Source: Lachnospiraceae bacterium UBA7086 (GTDB lineage: Bacteria; Bacillota; Clostridia; Lachnospirales; Lachnospiraceae). Taken from it: a stretch of DNA of 64,000 nt. A program made the translations under genes and the position numbers. The stretch lies in NCBI GenBank assembly GCA_002492525.1, contig DKZA01000003.1, positions 44,392 to 108,391 of the forward strand, given 5' to 3'. Shown one piece after another: positions 16,423 to 25,595 of this stretch. Numbering within the stretch: position 1 is the first letter of the stretch; each line of letters starts with the position of its first letter. The notes under the pieces are model-generated. The model saw only the letters and a program-made list of their open reading frames with translations. It made no database searches and had not been told where the DNA came from.

Positions 16423-17300
16423 ATTGTAACATGCACTTTGTAGAAGCAAAGGGGATTCTATCCGCGCATAATGGGATGAATTTGTACAGGGGATGCACCC
16501 ATGGCTGTATCTACTGTGACAGCCGCAGCAAATGCTATGGATTTACTCATGATTTTGAAGATATTGAAGTGAAGCAAAACGCGCCACAGTTATTGGAACA
16601 GGCTTTACGGTCGAAACGTAAAAAATGTATGATCGGGACAGGGGCAATGTGTGATCCTTACATGCACTGTGAGGAAGAATTGGGACTGACCAGAAGATGT
16701 ATAGAATTGATAGAAAGATATGGATATGGGTTAGCGATTCAGACGAAATCGGACCGTATCCTGCGGGATATGGATCTTTTGAAAAGGATTCAGGAGAAGG
16801 CAAAGTGTGTGGTGCAGATGACTATGACCACTTATGATGAGGAGTTGTGTCATATTTTAGAATCCAATGTATGCACCACAAAACGAAGGTTTGAGGTGCT
16901 CGAAATAATGCGGGATAATGGGATACCGACGGTCGTATGGATGAGTCCGATTCTTCCGTTTCTCAATGATACGAGGGAGAATATAGAAGGACTTTTGGAC
17001 TATTGTGTGCGGGCGGGGGTATATGGCATCATTACCTTTGGTATGGGGATGACGCTGCGGGAAGGCAACAGAGAATATTTTTATCGGAAACTGAATGAAC
17101 ATTTTCCAGGTATGAAAAATAAATATCATCATAAATACGGTTATGCTTATGAGATTACCAGCGACCATAACAAAGAATTGATGGCTATACTGTATAAGAC
17201 CTGCGCACAATATGGAATTGTATGTGATGCGGATCAGGTATTTCGATATCTGCAAGAATTTCCCGAGAACAAAGGGTATGAACAGTTGTGTTTGTTTTAG
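16419..17300 (+). CDS. Radical SAM protein (SPL/Rv2578c-like)
   Basis: The 293-residue protein has an N-terminal CTHGCIYC motif (C26, C30, C33) that would bind the radical-SAM 4Fe-4S cluster. It is followed by TIM-barrel-type sequence with IGTGAMCDPYMHCE and MTMTTYDEEL. It resembles the spore-photoproduct-lyase-related family of unknown reaction. Translation is coupled to the MATE gene by an ATGA overlap. No substrate or target can be named. Confidence 0.88.
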   Translation: MNCNMHFVEAKGILSAHNGMNLYRGCTHGCIYCDSRSKCYGFTHDFEDIEVKQNAPQLLEQALRSKRKKCMIGTGAMCDPYMHCEEELGLTRRCIELIERYGYGLAIQTKSDRILRDMDLLKRIQEKAKCVVQMTMTTYDEELCHILESNVCTTKRRFEVLEIMRDNGIPTVVWMSPILPFLNDTRENIEGLLDYCVRAGVYGIITFGMGMTLREGNREYFYRKLNEHFPGMKNKYHHKYGYAYEITSDHNKELMAILYKTCAQYGIVCDADQVFRYLQEFPENKGYEQLCLF

Positions 17301-17341
17301 TCTGCCGGGCATGGATGTGCGAGGAAAGAAAGGATTGGAAA

Positions 17342-17605
17342 ATGGAGATTACAAGAAAGGTAAATATAGAGATGGAGAAAAAAGAAACGGAAGGCATGGA
17401 TAATAAACAGAGAGAAGAACAGGAAATTACAGATATGGTAAAGCTGCTGGATGGTTTTGCGGATTCCGGGGACAGCCGGTTAAAAATAAACATGTCCGAT
17501 GAGCTGGAAGAAGGTCAGATACAGCGGGTATATCATCATGGCAGATGTGATGTGGGAAGCCCGTGGGCCTGCGGCAATGCTTTTGATGCACAGACCGAAA
17601 AATAG
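17342..17605 (+). CDS. Small conserved protein of unknown function
   Basis: The start at 17342 follows AAAGGATTGGAAA; starts at 17372 and 17396 are alternatives. The 87-residue product has a charged N-terminal half and a distinctive C-terminal half: SRLKINMSDELEEGQIQRVY, then HHGRCDVGSPWACGNAF. The His-His-Gly-Arg-Cys and Trp-Ala-Cys pattern suggests metal or cluster binding, but this is inference. Proteins with this ending appear familiar from Lachnospiraceae. It sits between the radical-SAM and aminopeptidase genes. Confidence 0.68.
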   Translation: MEITRKVNIEMEKKETEGMDNKQREEQEITDMVKLLDGFADSGDSRLKINMSDELEEGQIQRVYHHGRCDVGSPWACGNAFDAQTEK

Positions 17606-17664
17606 TGCAGCTTACCAAATCGCAGACAGATAATTCGGACGGTTTCTATGGAAGGGAGAACGAT

Positions 17665-19458
17665 ATGAAGGTAGAGGATAAATTGCAGATGCTCAGGGAG
17701 CAGATGAGAAAACGCGGCCTGGCGGCTTACATTGTTCCTACGGAGGATTTTCATAATTCAGAATATGTAGGAGACTATTTCAAGGCAAGAGAGTATCTGT
17801 CCGGGTTTACCGGATCAGCTGGTACGCTTTTGGTGTGCAGGGACAGCGCGGCCTTGTGGACAGACGGCAGATATTTTCTGCAGGCAGATCAGCAGCTTTC
17901 GGATGTTCCTATCGACTTGATGAAGAGCGGACAGCTCGGAGTGCCTACCCTGGCGGAATATCTGGAAGGACATCTGAAGTCCGGGGATAAGGTCGGATTT
18001 GACGGCCGGACGGTAACGAGGGCATTTGTGGAAGAATTGGATAAAAAGCTGGCAGATAAACAGATTACTTACTATAGTGAAGAGGATCTGGCGGATCTGG
18101 TCTGGCCTGACAGACCAGCCCTGTCGGCGGAGCCTGTGTGGGAGCTTGACGTGGAGTACGCAGGGCTTTCCAGGGAAGAGAAGCTTCGCATGGTACGAAG
18201 CAAAATGAAAGAGGAAAAGGCGGATGCACTGCTTGTGACGGCCCTGGATGAGATTGCCTGGCTTCTCAATCTGCGTGGAAATGATGTGTGTAATACACCG
18301 GTTTTTCTGGCATATATGCTGTTGGCAGAGGATAAGGCGGTGTTATGTGTCCAGGCAAGAATACTGTCGCGTGAGATAGAAGAGAAGTTAAAGAGTGCGG
18401 GCGTTTGTGTCCGGCCTTATGATGAGATTGAGGAATTGGTGGGCAGATTGCAGACAGGACAGAGAATCTGGGCAGACGGCAGGCGTGTTAATTACAGACT
18501 GTTGCAGGCGATTCCGGAAGGGGTTTTGCAGCTTGACAAGCCAAGCCCTATGGAAGGGATGAAAGCGGTCAAAACACCGGAAGAGATGGCACATCTCCGG
18601 AGCGCTCATGTGAAGGATGGTGTGGCGGTAACACGGTTTATACGTTTCCTGAAGACACATGTGGAGAAAGAGAAGATTACGGAGATGAGTGCAGCCGGTG
18701 TGCTGGAAGGTTTCCGAAAGGAGATGGAAGGGTATCTGGGGCCCAGCTTTGACCCCATTATTGCCTATGGTCCACACGGTGCGATTGTGCACTATGCGGC
18801 CACGCCTGAGACGGATGTAGAGATGCAGCCTAAGAGCCTGTGTCTTGCGGATACGGGAGGACATTACAAAGAGGGAACCACGGATGTCACACGAACGATC
18901 GTCTTAGGGGAACTTACCGAGGAAGAGAAGAGAGATTATACGCTGGTGCTGAAAGGGCATCTGCGGTTGGGTGCGGCCAGATTCCTGCAGGGGGTCTGCG
19001 GCCAGAATCTGGATTGTCTGGCAAGGGAACCTTTGTGGGAAAACGGCTTGGATTATAATCATGGTACAGGACATGGTGTGGGCTATCTTCTGAGCGTTCA
19101 TGAAGGTCCGCAGAATATAAGGTGGCGTATGAATAAGGAGATTGCCTGTGCACCGCTTGAGGAAGGCATGGTTATTTCTAATGAGCCGGGGCTTTATGTG
19201 ACAGGCAGGTTTGGAATCCGGCATGAGAATCTGGTTCTGTGCCGCAAAGGGGAAGAGAATGAATATGGGCAGTTTATGTATCTGGAACCGTTGACTATGG
19301 TACCTTTTGACAAGGACGCTATAGAGGTGTCTCTGCTGAATGAGCAGGAACTGGAATGGCTTAACGCATATCACAGGAAGGTATATAAAACGCTGGCGCC
19401 TTGGCTGACACAGGAAGAGCAGGATTGGCTGCGGGAGGCCACATCGGTTCTGAAATAG
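17665..19458 (+). CDS. Xaa-Pro aminopeptidase (M24B family)
   Basis: The start at 17665 follows GGAAGGGAGAA. The 597-residue protein has two creatinase-like N-terminal domains and a C-terminal pita-bread metallopeptidase domain. Metal ligands are visible in ADTGGHYKEGTTDVTR (two Asp), GTGHGVG (His), SNEPGLY (Glu) and IRHEN (Glu). A family-typical C-terminal extension follows (EWLNAYHRKVYKTL). It removes N-terminal residues preceding proline, in the cytoplasm. Length matches the long three-domain PepP type. Confidence 0.93.
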   Translation: MKVEDKLQMLREQMRKRGLAAYIVPTEDFHNSEYVGDYFKAREYLSGFTGSAGTLLVCRDSAALWTDGRYFLQADQQLSDVPIDLMKSGQLGVPTLAEYLEGHLKSGDKVGFDGRTVTRAFVEELDKKLADKQITYYSEEDLADLVWPDRPALSAEPVWELDVEYAGLSREEKLRMVRSKMKEEKADALLVTALDEIAWLLNLRGNDVCNTPVFLAYMLLAEDKAVLCVQARILSREIEEKLKSAGVCVRPYDEIEELVGRLQTGQRIWADGRRVNYRLLQAIPEGVLQLDKPSPMEGMKAVKTPEEMAHLRSAHVKDGVAVTRFIRFLKTHVEKEKITEMSAAGVLEGFRKEMEGYLGPSFDPIIAYGPHGAIVHYAATPETDVEMQPKSLCLADTGGHYKEGTTDVTRTIVLGELTEEEKRDYTLVLKGHLRLGAARFLQGVCGQNLDCLAREPLWENGLDYNHGTGHGVGYLLSVHEGPQNIRWRMNKEIACAPLEEGMVISNEPGLYVTGRFGIRHENLVLCRKGEENEYGQFMYLEPLTMVPFDKDAIEVSLLNEQELEWLNAYHRKVYKTLAPWLTQEEQDWLREATSVLK

Positions 19459-19483
19459 ATTGGGAAACAGAAGGAGGGTATCT

Positions 19484-20629
19484 ATGAAATATAGAATGTT
19501 GGGAAGAACAGGGTTAGAGGTAAGTGAGATCGGTCTGGGCGGTGAGTGGCTGGAGCGTCATAATACCCAGGAAGTAAAAGAGGTAGTCGATGCCTGTGAG
19601 CAGGCGGGAATTAATATTCTGGACTGTTGGATGTCAGAACCCAATGTACGTTCCAATATTGGCAAAGCATTGGCAGGAAGGCGGAATAAGTGGTATATTC
19701 AGGGACATATCGGTTCTACCTGGCAGGATGGACAGTATGTCCGCACCAGACAGCTTCACAAGGTTAAGGAGGCATTTGAAGATCTGCTTACCAGGATGCA
19801 GACAGATTATATTGATCTTGGCATGATTCATTTCGTGGATGAGACTGCGGAATTTGATCGTGTGATACAGGGTGAGTTTATGGCGTATGTGCGCAGCTTA
19901 AAAGAGACGGGCAGGATACGGCACATCGGTTTAAGTACGCATAATCCTGATGTGGCAAGGCTGGCTGCAGAACAAGGGGAGATTGAGATGATTCTCTTTA
20001 GCGTAAATCCAGCCTTTGACTTACGGCCGGCCACGGAGAACATTGATGAGTACTTTGCGGAAGAATATGAAGATGGACTGGCAGGCATTGCACCGGAGAG
20101 AGAGGCTTTATATAAGATTTGTGAACAGCAGAATGTGGGAATCACTGTCATGAAGGGGTATGCCGGCGGCAGGCTGTTTGATGCAAAGACATCGCCTTTT
20201 GGCGTGGCGCTTACCCCCGTACAGTGTCTGCACTATGCACTCACAAGGCCGGCAGTGGCCAGTGTAATGGTGGGATTTGATACGCCGGAACATGTATGGG
20301 CGGCTGCAGCTTATGAGACAGCCACGGAGGAAGAAAAGGATTATGCCAGTGTATTGGCCAAGGCTCCTTATCATGCATATCCCACCGGACAGTGTACCTA
20401 TTGTGGTCATTGTGCCCCCTGTCCGAAAGGAATCGATATCGCAATGGTCAATAAACTATATGATCTGGCGGTTATGCAGGAGGAAGTACCGGCAACTATC
20501 CGGGCACATTATGAACAGCTTAAAGCTTCGGCAGCAGACTGTATTGGATGTAAAGCGTGTGAGAGCAGATGTCCGTTCCAGGTAGCGGTGGCGGAAAGAA
20601 TGGAGAAAGCAAAGAGCCTTTTTCAATAA
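19484..20629 (+). CDS. Aldo/keto reductase-like protein with C-terminal 4Fe-4S domain
   Basis: The start at 19484 follows GAAGGAGG. The 381-residue protein has an AKR barrel (MKYRMLGRTGLEVSEIGLGG opening, IDLGMIHFVDE) and a C-terminal ferredoxin-like region with CTYCGHCAPCPKG and CIGCKACESRCPF. In the AKR barrel, the usual D-T-A-x-x-Y segment reads LDCWMSEPNVRS and the usual catalytic-Lys segment reads YIQGHIGS, so the canonical Tyr and Lys seem absent while the His is kept. It may therefore not be a classic carbonyl reductase. It precedes the histidine kinase gene by 29 bases. Confidence 0.88.
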   Translation: MKYRMLGRTGLEVSEIGLGGEWLERHNTQEVKEVVDACEQAGINILDCWMSEPNVRSNIGKALAGRRNKWYIQGHIGSTWQDGQYVRTRQLHKVKEAFEDLLTRMQTDYIDLGMIHFVDETAEFDRVIQGEFMAYVRSLKETGRIRHIGLSTHNPDVARLAAEQGEIEMILFSVNPAFDLRPATENIDEYFAEEYEDGLAGIAPEREALYKICEQQNVGITVMKGYAGGRLFDAKTSPFGVALTPVQCLHYALTRPAVASVMVGFDTPEHVWAAAAYETATEEEKDYASVLAKAPYHAYPTGQCTYCGHCAPCPKGIDIAMVNKLYDLAVMQEEVPATIRAHYEQLKASAADCIGCKACESRCPFQVAVAERMEKAKSLFQ

Positions 20630-20658
20630 GAAATACAATTGTCGGTGGAGGAGTTAGT

Positions 20659-23600
20659 ATGAAACGGAGTAAGAAATCATTGTGGAATATCACGTATCTT
20701 TTGTTCCTGCTGGCTGCTGTGATCGTGTTGTTTTATTGGTATGCTGCGCAAAATGACAAACGGATTGAGTCACAGAACAGAACTTATGCAAGCGATTCTG
20801 CAAAGCAGACAGGTAATCGTATCGGAGATGAATTCAGCAATGCTTTAAACAGGATAAGTACCTATTCGTATTTCCTGGGAGAAAGCTTGTCGGAACCTGT
20901 GGTCAGCCCGCAAATGCTTAAGGATATGGCGGAGAATGCTTTGTTTGATGCTTTTCGGTTTGCAGGCACAGACGGCTATTGTGTAATGGTGGATGGCAGT
21001 ACGATTGATGTGTCAGACAGAGAGTATTACATACAGGGTATGAAAGGGGAGAGTGGTATCTTCGCGACCGTTGAGTCCAGAGTCACCAATGAGTCTATGG
21101 TCAGCTTTTATACACCGGTTTATTATCAGGGAAAGATAATCGGGGTGTTGTTGGGTGTATACTCTGCAAATGATTATTTACAGCATCTTCTTGAGACGAG
21201 TTATTTTGGGGAATCTGCGGATGTGTTTTTGTGTACGGAGGACGGAACCGTAATCGCAAGTTCCAGAGGAGAAGGATACAATGTAAATATAATAGACGAG
21301 ATTCTTTCGTCCGGTCTCTTTGATGGAACGATGCATGAACAGCTGCAGGATGTGTTTGCAAATCCGGGGGAAAGTACCTTTATCTGTAAAGAAAATGACG
21401 ATGTTGATAATATTTGTATTATCAATCTTTCCGGGAACGAATTTGTCCTTGTGCAGGCGTTTCCCAGAAGTGTCACACAGAGGATGCTTGCCAGGGCAAA
21501 CCGCACGGGTATTATATTGGAAGCGCTGCTGATAAGTTCTTTTGTGATTTATATCATCGCGTTGATGATGCGAAGCAGGAAGGAAAAAAAGATTCTGGCA
21601 CTGGAAAATCAGGAAATGAGTTATGTGATCAGTGGAATCAGCACGCTGTTTGCACGTTTTGTCATGATTGATCTGGAGGCCGATCGCTATCAGTATCTGG
21701 CAGGCACCAGTCCGGAATATGAGGGACTGGCGCGGAGCGGGGAATATGCAGCATTTGTTGATTATCTTTGCTCTTTTTTGCCGGAGGAGGAACATCGCAA
21801 AGAACTGGCCCAGCGGCTTGCCAGAGAGAACGTCATCTCAGAGTTTGAAGAGGGTGAGATGGATGCGCGTTACGAATATCAGGCAGAGAGAAACGGGAAA
21901 AGGGAATGGGAACATATGAATGTGATCTGTCTGGAGAGGAAGGAAGGGCGTGCAAGCAAGCTTCTGTTTATCAGACAGAACATTACGGAGGTTAAAGAGA
22001 AAGAACTGCAGATTCAGGCGAAGATGGCGGTTGCCAACAGAAAAGAACGGCAGTATCGGATTGCGATCATTTCCAATTCTATCTGTACTTATGAGTTTAA
22101 TCTGACGCAAGACCATATAGAGCATGACATCATACGGGTGATGCCGGACGGAAATAAGATTTCCATGCTGACGGCAGTGGGACTTGAAGCACCTTGCAGC
22201 GCATCCGACTGGTTTAAGCAGTGTGAGAATTATGTGGCATATGAGTCCCTGGAGGATTATAAGAAAACATTAAATGTGGCGTATCTGCAAGAGTGTTTCA
22301 GGCAGGGCAATGCGGAAGTAAATGTGGAATACTGGAGCACGGATTCAAGCGGGGAAAGAATGTGCGTCCGACAGTCCTTTATTATGACACCGGAGGATGA
22401 GACGGGCGACATTGTGGTTATGGTAGTGACCAAGGATATTACGGAACAGGTAAGACAGCAGAAAGAGCAGACGCTTGCCTTGAAGGAAGCATTGATGCAG
22501 GCGCAGCATGCCAACAATGCCAAGACCACGTTCCTGTCCAATATGTCTCATGACATTCGTACCCCCATGAACGCAATCATCGGCTTTACGACGCTTGCGA
22601 TCAGTCATATTGATAATAAGGAACATGTAAAAGATTGTCTGCAGAAGGTGCTTGCTTCCAGCAATCATCTGTTGAGTCTGATAAACGATATTCTGGATAT
22701 GAGCCGGATTGAGAGTGGAAAGGTACAGATTAAGGAACAGGAGTGCAATATTTCCGAGATGATGCATAATCTGGTAAATATTGTACAGCCCCAGGTAAAG
22801 GCAAAGCAGCTGGAGTTGTTTATTGATACCTTTGATGTGACCAATGAAGATGTGATTGCAGATTCTCTGAAGATGAATCAGGTGTTCGTTAATCTGATGA
22901 GCAATGCGGTGAAATATACTCCGGCAGGCGGAATCATCAGTTTCCGGATCATGCAAAAGACAACATTCCGCCGGGGATATGGGGATTATGTATTTACCCT
23001 GAAGGATAACGGCATTGGTATGGATCCGGAATTTGTGAAGCACATTTTTGAGCCTTTTGAGCGGGAGCTGAGTGCAACCCAGAGCGGTATTCAGGGTACC
23101 GGGCTTGGCATGGCCATTACAAAGAATATTATTGATATGATGGGCGGTACGATTACTGTGCACAGCGAGAAGGGTAAGGGCAGTGAATTTATCGTGGAAT
23201 TGAGCCTGAAACTTCAGGATGTGGAGAAGAATACCAAACAGATTGAGGAGCTGGAGGGACTGAGGGCTTTGGTCGTAGACGATGATTTTGATACCTGTGA
23301 CAGTGTCAGCAGGATGCTTTCCCAGATTGGTATGCGGTCAGAATGGACGACTTCAGGAAGAGAAGCCGTATATCGTGCCAAGAAAGCCCATGATGAGGGA
23401 GATTCCTACCATACTTATATCGTTGACTGGCAGATGCCGGAGACCAGTGGAATCGAAACGGCCAGAAGAATCCGTCATGCGGTCGGCAACGAAGCACCAA
23501 TCATTATTCTGACAGCTTACGACTGGACAGACATTGAAGAAGAAGCAAAAGCAGCAGGTATTACGGCATTTTGTGCGAAACCGCTTTTCATGTCCGACTT

Positions 23601-24057
23601 AAAGTCGGCATTGCTGGCGGCCAATAATTTGATTGAAAAAGAAGAAGAAGTTGCAGAATGGACATTGGCTGACTTTAAGGGGAAGCGCGTACTGCTTGTG
23701 GAGGATAACGAACTCAATAGAGAGATTGCACAGGCGATTCTGGAAGAGACTGGATTCGTAGTGGAGACGGCACCTGACGGAACGGATGCAGTTGATATGA
23801 TGAAGAAGGCGGAAGAAAACTATTATGATGTGATCCTTATGGATGTGCAGATGCCGGTCATGAACGGTTATGAAGCGACACGCGAGATCCGTTCCCTGCA
23901 TAGGGAGGATGTAAAGAATCTTCCGATTATTGCCATGACTGCAAATGCCATGGATGAGGATAAAGAAACCGCACTCAAAAGCGGTATGAACGCTCATCTG
24001 GCAAAACCGATCAGCGTGGATTTATTCATTGCCACGCTGGGCAGATTTTTGAATTAA
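20659..24057 (+). CDS. Membrane hybrid sensor histidine kinase with two receiver domains
   Basis: The start at 20659 follows GGTGGAGGAG. The 1,132-residue protein has a membrane helix at 10-28, an extracytoplasmic Cache-like sensor (about 30-290), a second helix (about 300-322), PAS-like regions, HisKA with NMSHDIRTP (phospho-His), HATPase_c with GTGLGMAITKNI, and two receivers: one with LVVDDD and YIVDWQMP, a second with LLVEDN and ILMDVQMP. No output domain or separate regulator lies nearby, so the phosphorelay target is unknown. Similar kinases are abundant in Lachnospiraceae. Confidence 0.93.
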   Translation: MKRSKKSLWNITYLLFLLAAVIVLFYWYAAQNDKRIESQNRTYASDSAKQTGNRIGDEFSNALNRISTYSYFLGESLSEPVVSPQMLKDMAENALFDAFRFAGTDGYCVMVDGSTIDVSDREYYIQGMKGESGIFATVESRVTNESMVSFYTPVYYQGKIIGVLLGVYSANDYLQHLLETSYFGESADVFLCTEDGTVIASSRGEGYNVNIIDEILSSGLFDGTMHEQLQDVFANPGESTFICKENDDVDNICIINLSGNEFVLVQAFPRSVTQRMLARANRTGIILEALLISSFVIYIIALMMRSRKEKKILALENQEMSYVISGISTLFARFVMIDLEADRYQYLAGTSPEYEGLARSGEYAAFVDYLCSFLPEEEHRKELAQRLARENVISEFEEGEMDARYEYQAERNGKREWEHMNVICLERKEGRASKLLFIRQNITEVKEKELQIQAKMAVANRKERQYRIAIISNSICTYEFNLTQDHIEHDIIRVMPDGNKISMLTAVGLEAPCSASDWFKQCENYVAYESLEDYKKTLNVAYLQECFRQGNAEVNVEYWSTDSSGERMCVRQSFIMTPEDETGDIVVMVVTKDITEQVRQQKEQTLALKEALMQAQHANNAKTTFLSNMSHDIRTPMNAIIGFTTLAISHIDNKEHVKDCLQKVLASSNHLLSLINDILDMSRIESGKVQIKEQECNISEMMHNLVNIVQPQVKAKQLELFIDTFDVTNEDVIADSLKMNQVFVNLMSNAVKYTPAGGIISFRIMQKTTFRRGYGDYVFTLKDNGIGMDPEFVKHIFEPFERELSATQSGIQGTGLGMAITKNIIDMMGGTITVHSEKGKGSEFIVELSLKLQDVEKNTKQIEELEGLRALVVDDDFDTCDSVSRMLSQIGMRSEWTTSGREAVYRAKKAHDEGDSYHTYIVDWQMPETSGIETARRIRHAVGNEAPIIILTAYDWTDIEEEAKAAGITAFCAKPLFMSDLKSALLAANNLIEKEEEVAEWTLADFKGKRVLLVEDNELNREIAQAILEETGFVVETAPDGTDAVDMMKKAEENYYDVILMDVQMPVMNGYEATREIRSLHREDVKNLPIIAMTANAMDEDKETALKSGMNAHLAKPISVDLFIATLGRFLN

Positions 24058-24136
24058 ATAGCCGGATATTTCCAGGAAATCTTTCGGAAATACTCTATAC
24101 AAGCCGTTGCAGATATGGTATAGTTGTTAAGGATTG

Positions 24137-24180
24137 TTACAAAATGTAATAATTTGTAATAATTTATAGAATATTACAAA
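24137..24180 (+). repeat. Overlapping alternative inverted repeats before the lysozyme gene
   Basis: TTACAAA (24137-24143) pairs with TTTGTAA (24153-24159), while the same right arm, extended to TTTGTAATA (24153-24161), pairs with TATTACAAA (24172-24180). The two hairpins cannot form together. They lie about 95 bases upstream of the lysozyme start. Confidence 0.6.
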
Positions 24181-24272
24181 GCATAAAACAATCCATGCCA
24201 AAGAAGAAGGAGTAAAATACGGAGGGAGGAATATCTGCCGGAATCGGTACGGCTGGCGGATATAAAATACAA

Positions 24273-25487
24273 ATGATAAAATTTTTCGGGAAAAGAAACC
24301 AGAAGAGTTGCAGGAGGATAAAGAGAGCCGCTGTATTTTGCATGGCGGGTATAATGCTTTTGATGCCGGCGGTAAAGGTGCAGGCTGTGGGTGCCGGCAG
24401 TTCCATTGCCCGGGGAATTGATGTGTCCAAACACAATCTGGCGATTGATTGGAGTCAGGTGCCTTCTTCAGGGGTATCCTTTGTGTTTGTGAAAGCGGGC
24501 AGTCTTAATTCCGGTGTGGATCCTTATTTTGATGCAAACATGCGGGGCGCCAATGCGGCTGGCCTTAAGACCGGCGTATATCTGTATTCCTATGCGACTA
24601 CGCCTGAGCTTGCTTTGACGGAGGCCACATTTTTGCTCCAGTGGATGAGCAATTATACGGTCAATTATCCGGTGGTCTATGATATAGAAGATGCTTGTCA
24701 TAAAAACCTTTCAACGGCACAGATACAGGAGATTATTAATGTTTTCTGTACAGCGATAGAATCACAGGGATATTATCCGGTAGTGTATTCTAACAAGAAT
24801 ATGTTTCAGAAACAGATCGGTAATGTGAATTATGATAAGTGGGTAGCTCAGTATGCGGATGAACTGCAGTATGAGGGCGCTGCTTTCTGGCAGAATACAT
24901 CTCATGGCAGCGTGGCGGGAATTCCTACCAGGGTAGACATGAATTATCAGTTTAAGGATTATTCTTCCATTATCATTCCGGAAGGATTTGCCCAGCGGGG
25001 AGAAACGACTGTATTCTATTCTAATTACCGGATGCAGAGAGCATGCTGGGTTAACTGGGAAGATAAGAAATATCATCTGGATGAATTCGGGCGCGTGCAG
25101 AAAGGATGTTGGTATGAGGATGAGACCGGCAGATATTTTCTGGCCACAAAGGACGGCCACGCATTGCGTGATTGCGTGACCATTGAGGGAGCGGATTATT
25201 ATTTTGACCAGAACGGCGTGATGCAGAGAGGTCTTGTGACTATGCCTGACGGTGTTATATATTATTACGATGTGATGACGGGCGCTCTGCAAAGGGATGT
25301 GGTCGTGACGGTGGATGGCGTTAACTATCAGGTGGATAAGAATGGTGTGGCATTGCCAGTCGTTGCGGAAACTCTGCCGGCAGCGGAACAGACACCGGAA
25401 CAGGCAGCAGGACAGACACCAGAACAGGCAGCAGGGCAGACGCCTGAACAGACACCGGTGGCAGCGCAGCTTCCGGTAATACCATAA
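24273..25487 (+). CDS. Secreted GH25 lysozyme with cell-wall-binding repeats
   Basis: The 404-residue protein begins with a basic N-region and a hydrophobic segment (about 18-37) ending near VQAVGA, a signal peptide or anchor. The GH25 muramidase domain follows (about 48-235), with GIDVSKHN and YDIEDA carrying the acidic catalytic residues. Residues 250-360 hold cell-wall-binding-type repeats (YHLDEFGRVQKGCW, YYFDQNGVMQRG, YYYDVMTGALQRD). The tail is a TPEQAAGQ repeat. It cleaves peptidoglycan outside the cell. The ribosome binding site is poor and partly in a hairpin. Confidence 0.9.
   Translation: MIKFFGKRNQKSCRRIKRAAVFCMAGIMLLMPAVKVQAVGAGSSIARGIDVSKHNLAIDWSQVPSSGVSFVFVKAGSLNSGVDPYFDANMRGANAAGLKTGVYLYSYATTPELALTEATFLLQWMSNYTVNYPVVYDIEDACHKNLSTAQIQEIINVFCTAIESQGYYPVVYSNKNMFQKQIGNVNYDKWVAQYADELQYEGAAFWQNTSHGSVAGIPTRVDMNYQFKDYSSIIIPEGFAQRGETTVFYSNYRMQRACWVNWEDKKYHLDEFGRVQKGCWYEDETGRYFLATKDGHALRDCVTIEGADYYFDQNGVMQRGLVTMPDGVIYYYDVMTGALQRDVVVTVDGVNYQVDKNGVALPVVAETLPAAEQTPEQAAGQTPEQAAGQTPEQTPVAAQLPVIP
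25388..25459 (+). repeat. 24-bp tandem repeat encoding the lysozyme tail
   Basis: Three units of 24 bases (25388-25411, 25412-25435, and a diverged 25436-25459) encode EQTPEQAAGQ-type octapeptides. The first two units differ by one base, so copy number may vary between strains. Confidence 0.85.
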
Positions 25488-25535
25488 GTGATACAGAAGA
25501 ATGGGAAGGAATGAAAGAATATAAAATATCTTTAG

Positions 25536-25574
25536 ACCGCTATGGGATGATATGCCATCTTGATAGCGGTTTAT
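25536..25574 (+). terminator. Terminator-like hairpin after the lysozyme gene
   Basis: ACCGCTAT (25536-25543) pairs with ATAGCGGT (25563-25570), with an inner GATG/CATC pair. The following TTTATT is a weak T-tract. Confidence 0.6.
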
Positions 25575-25595
25575 TGCAGTAGAAAGGAGTAAATG

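Noticed and set aside
22345..23163. 272-codon minus-strand frame inside the histidine kinase gene
   Set aside because: It is antisense to the HisKA/HATPase region, whose conserved motifs explain the sequence. No start signal or domain was found.
25388..25459. Tandem repeats considered as a CRISPR-like array
   Set aside because: The units are contiguous with no spacers and encode an in-frame peptide repeat.
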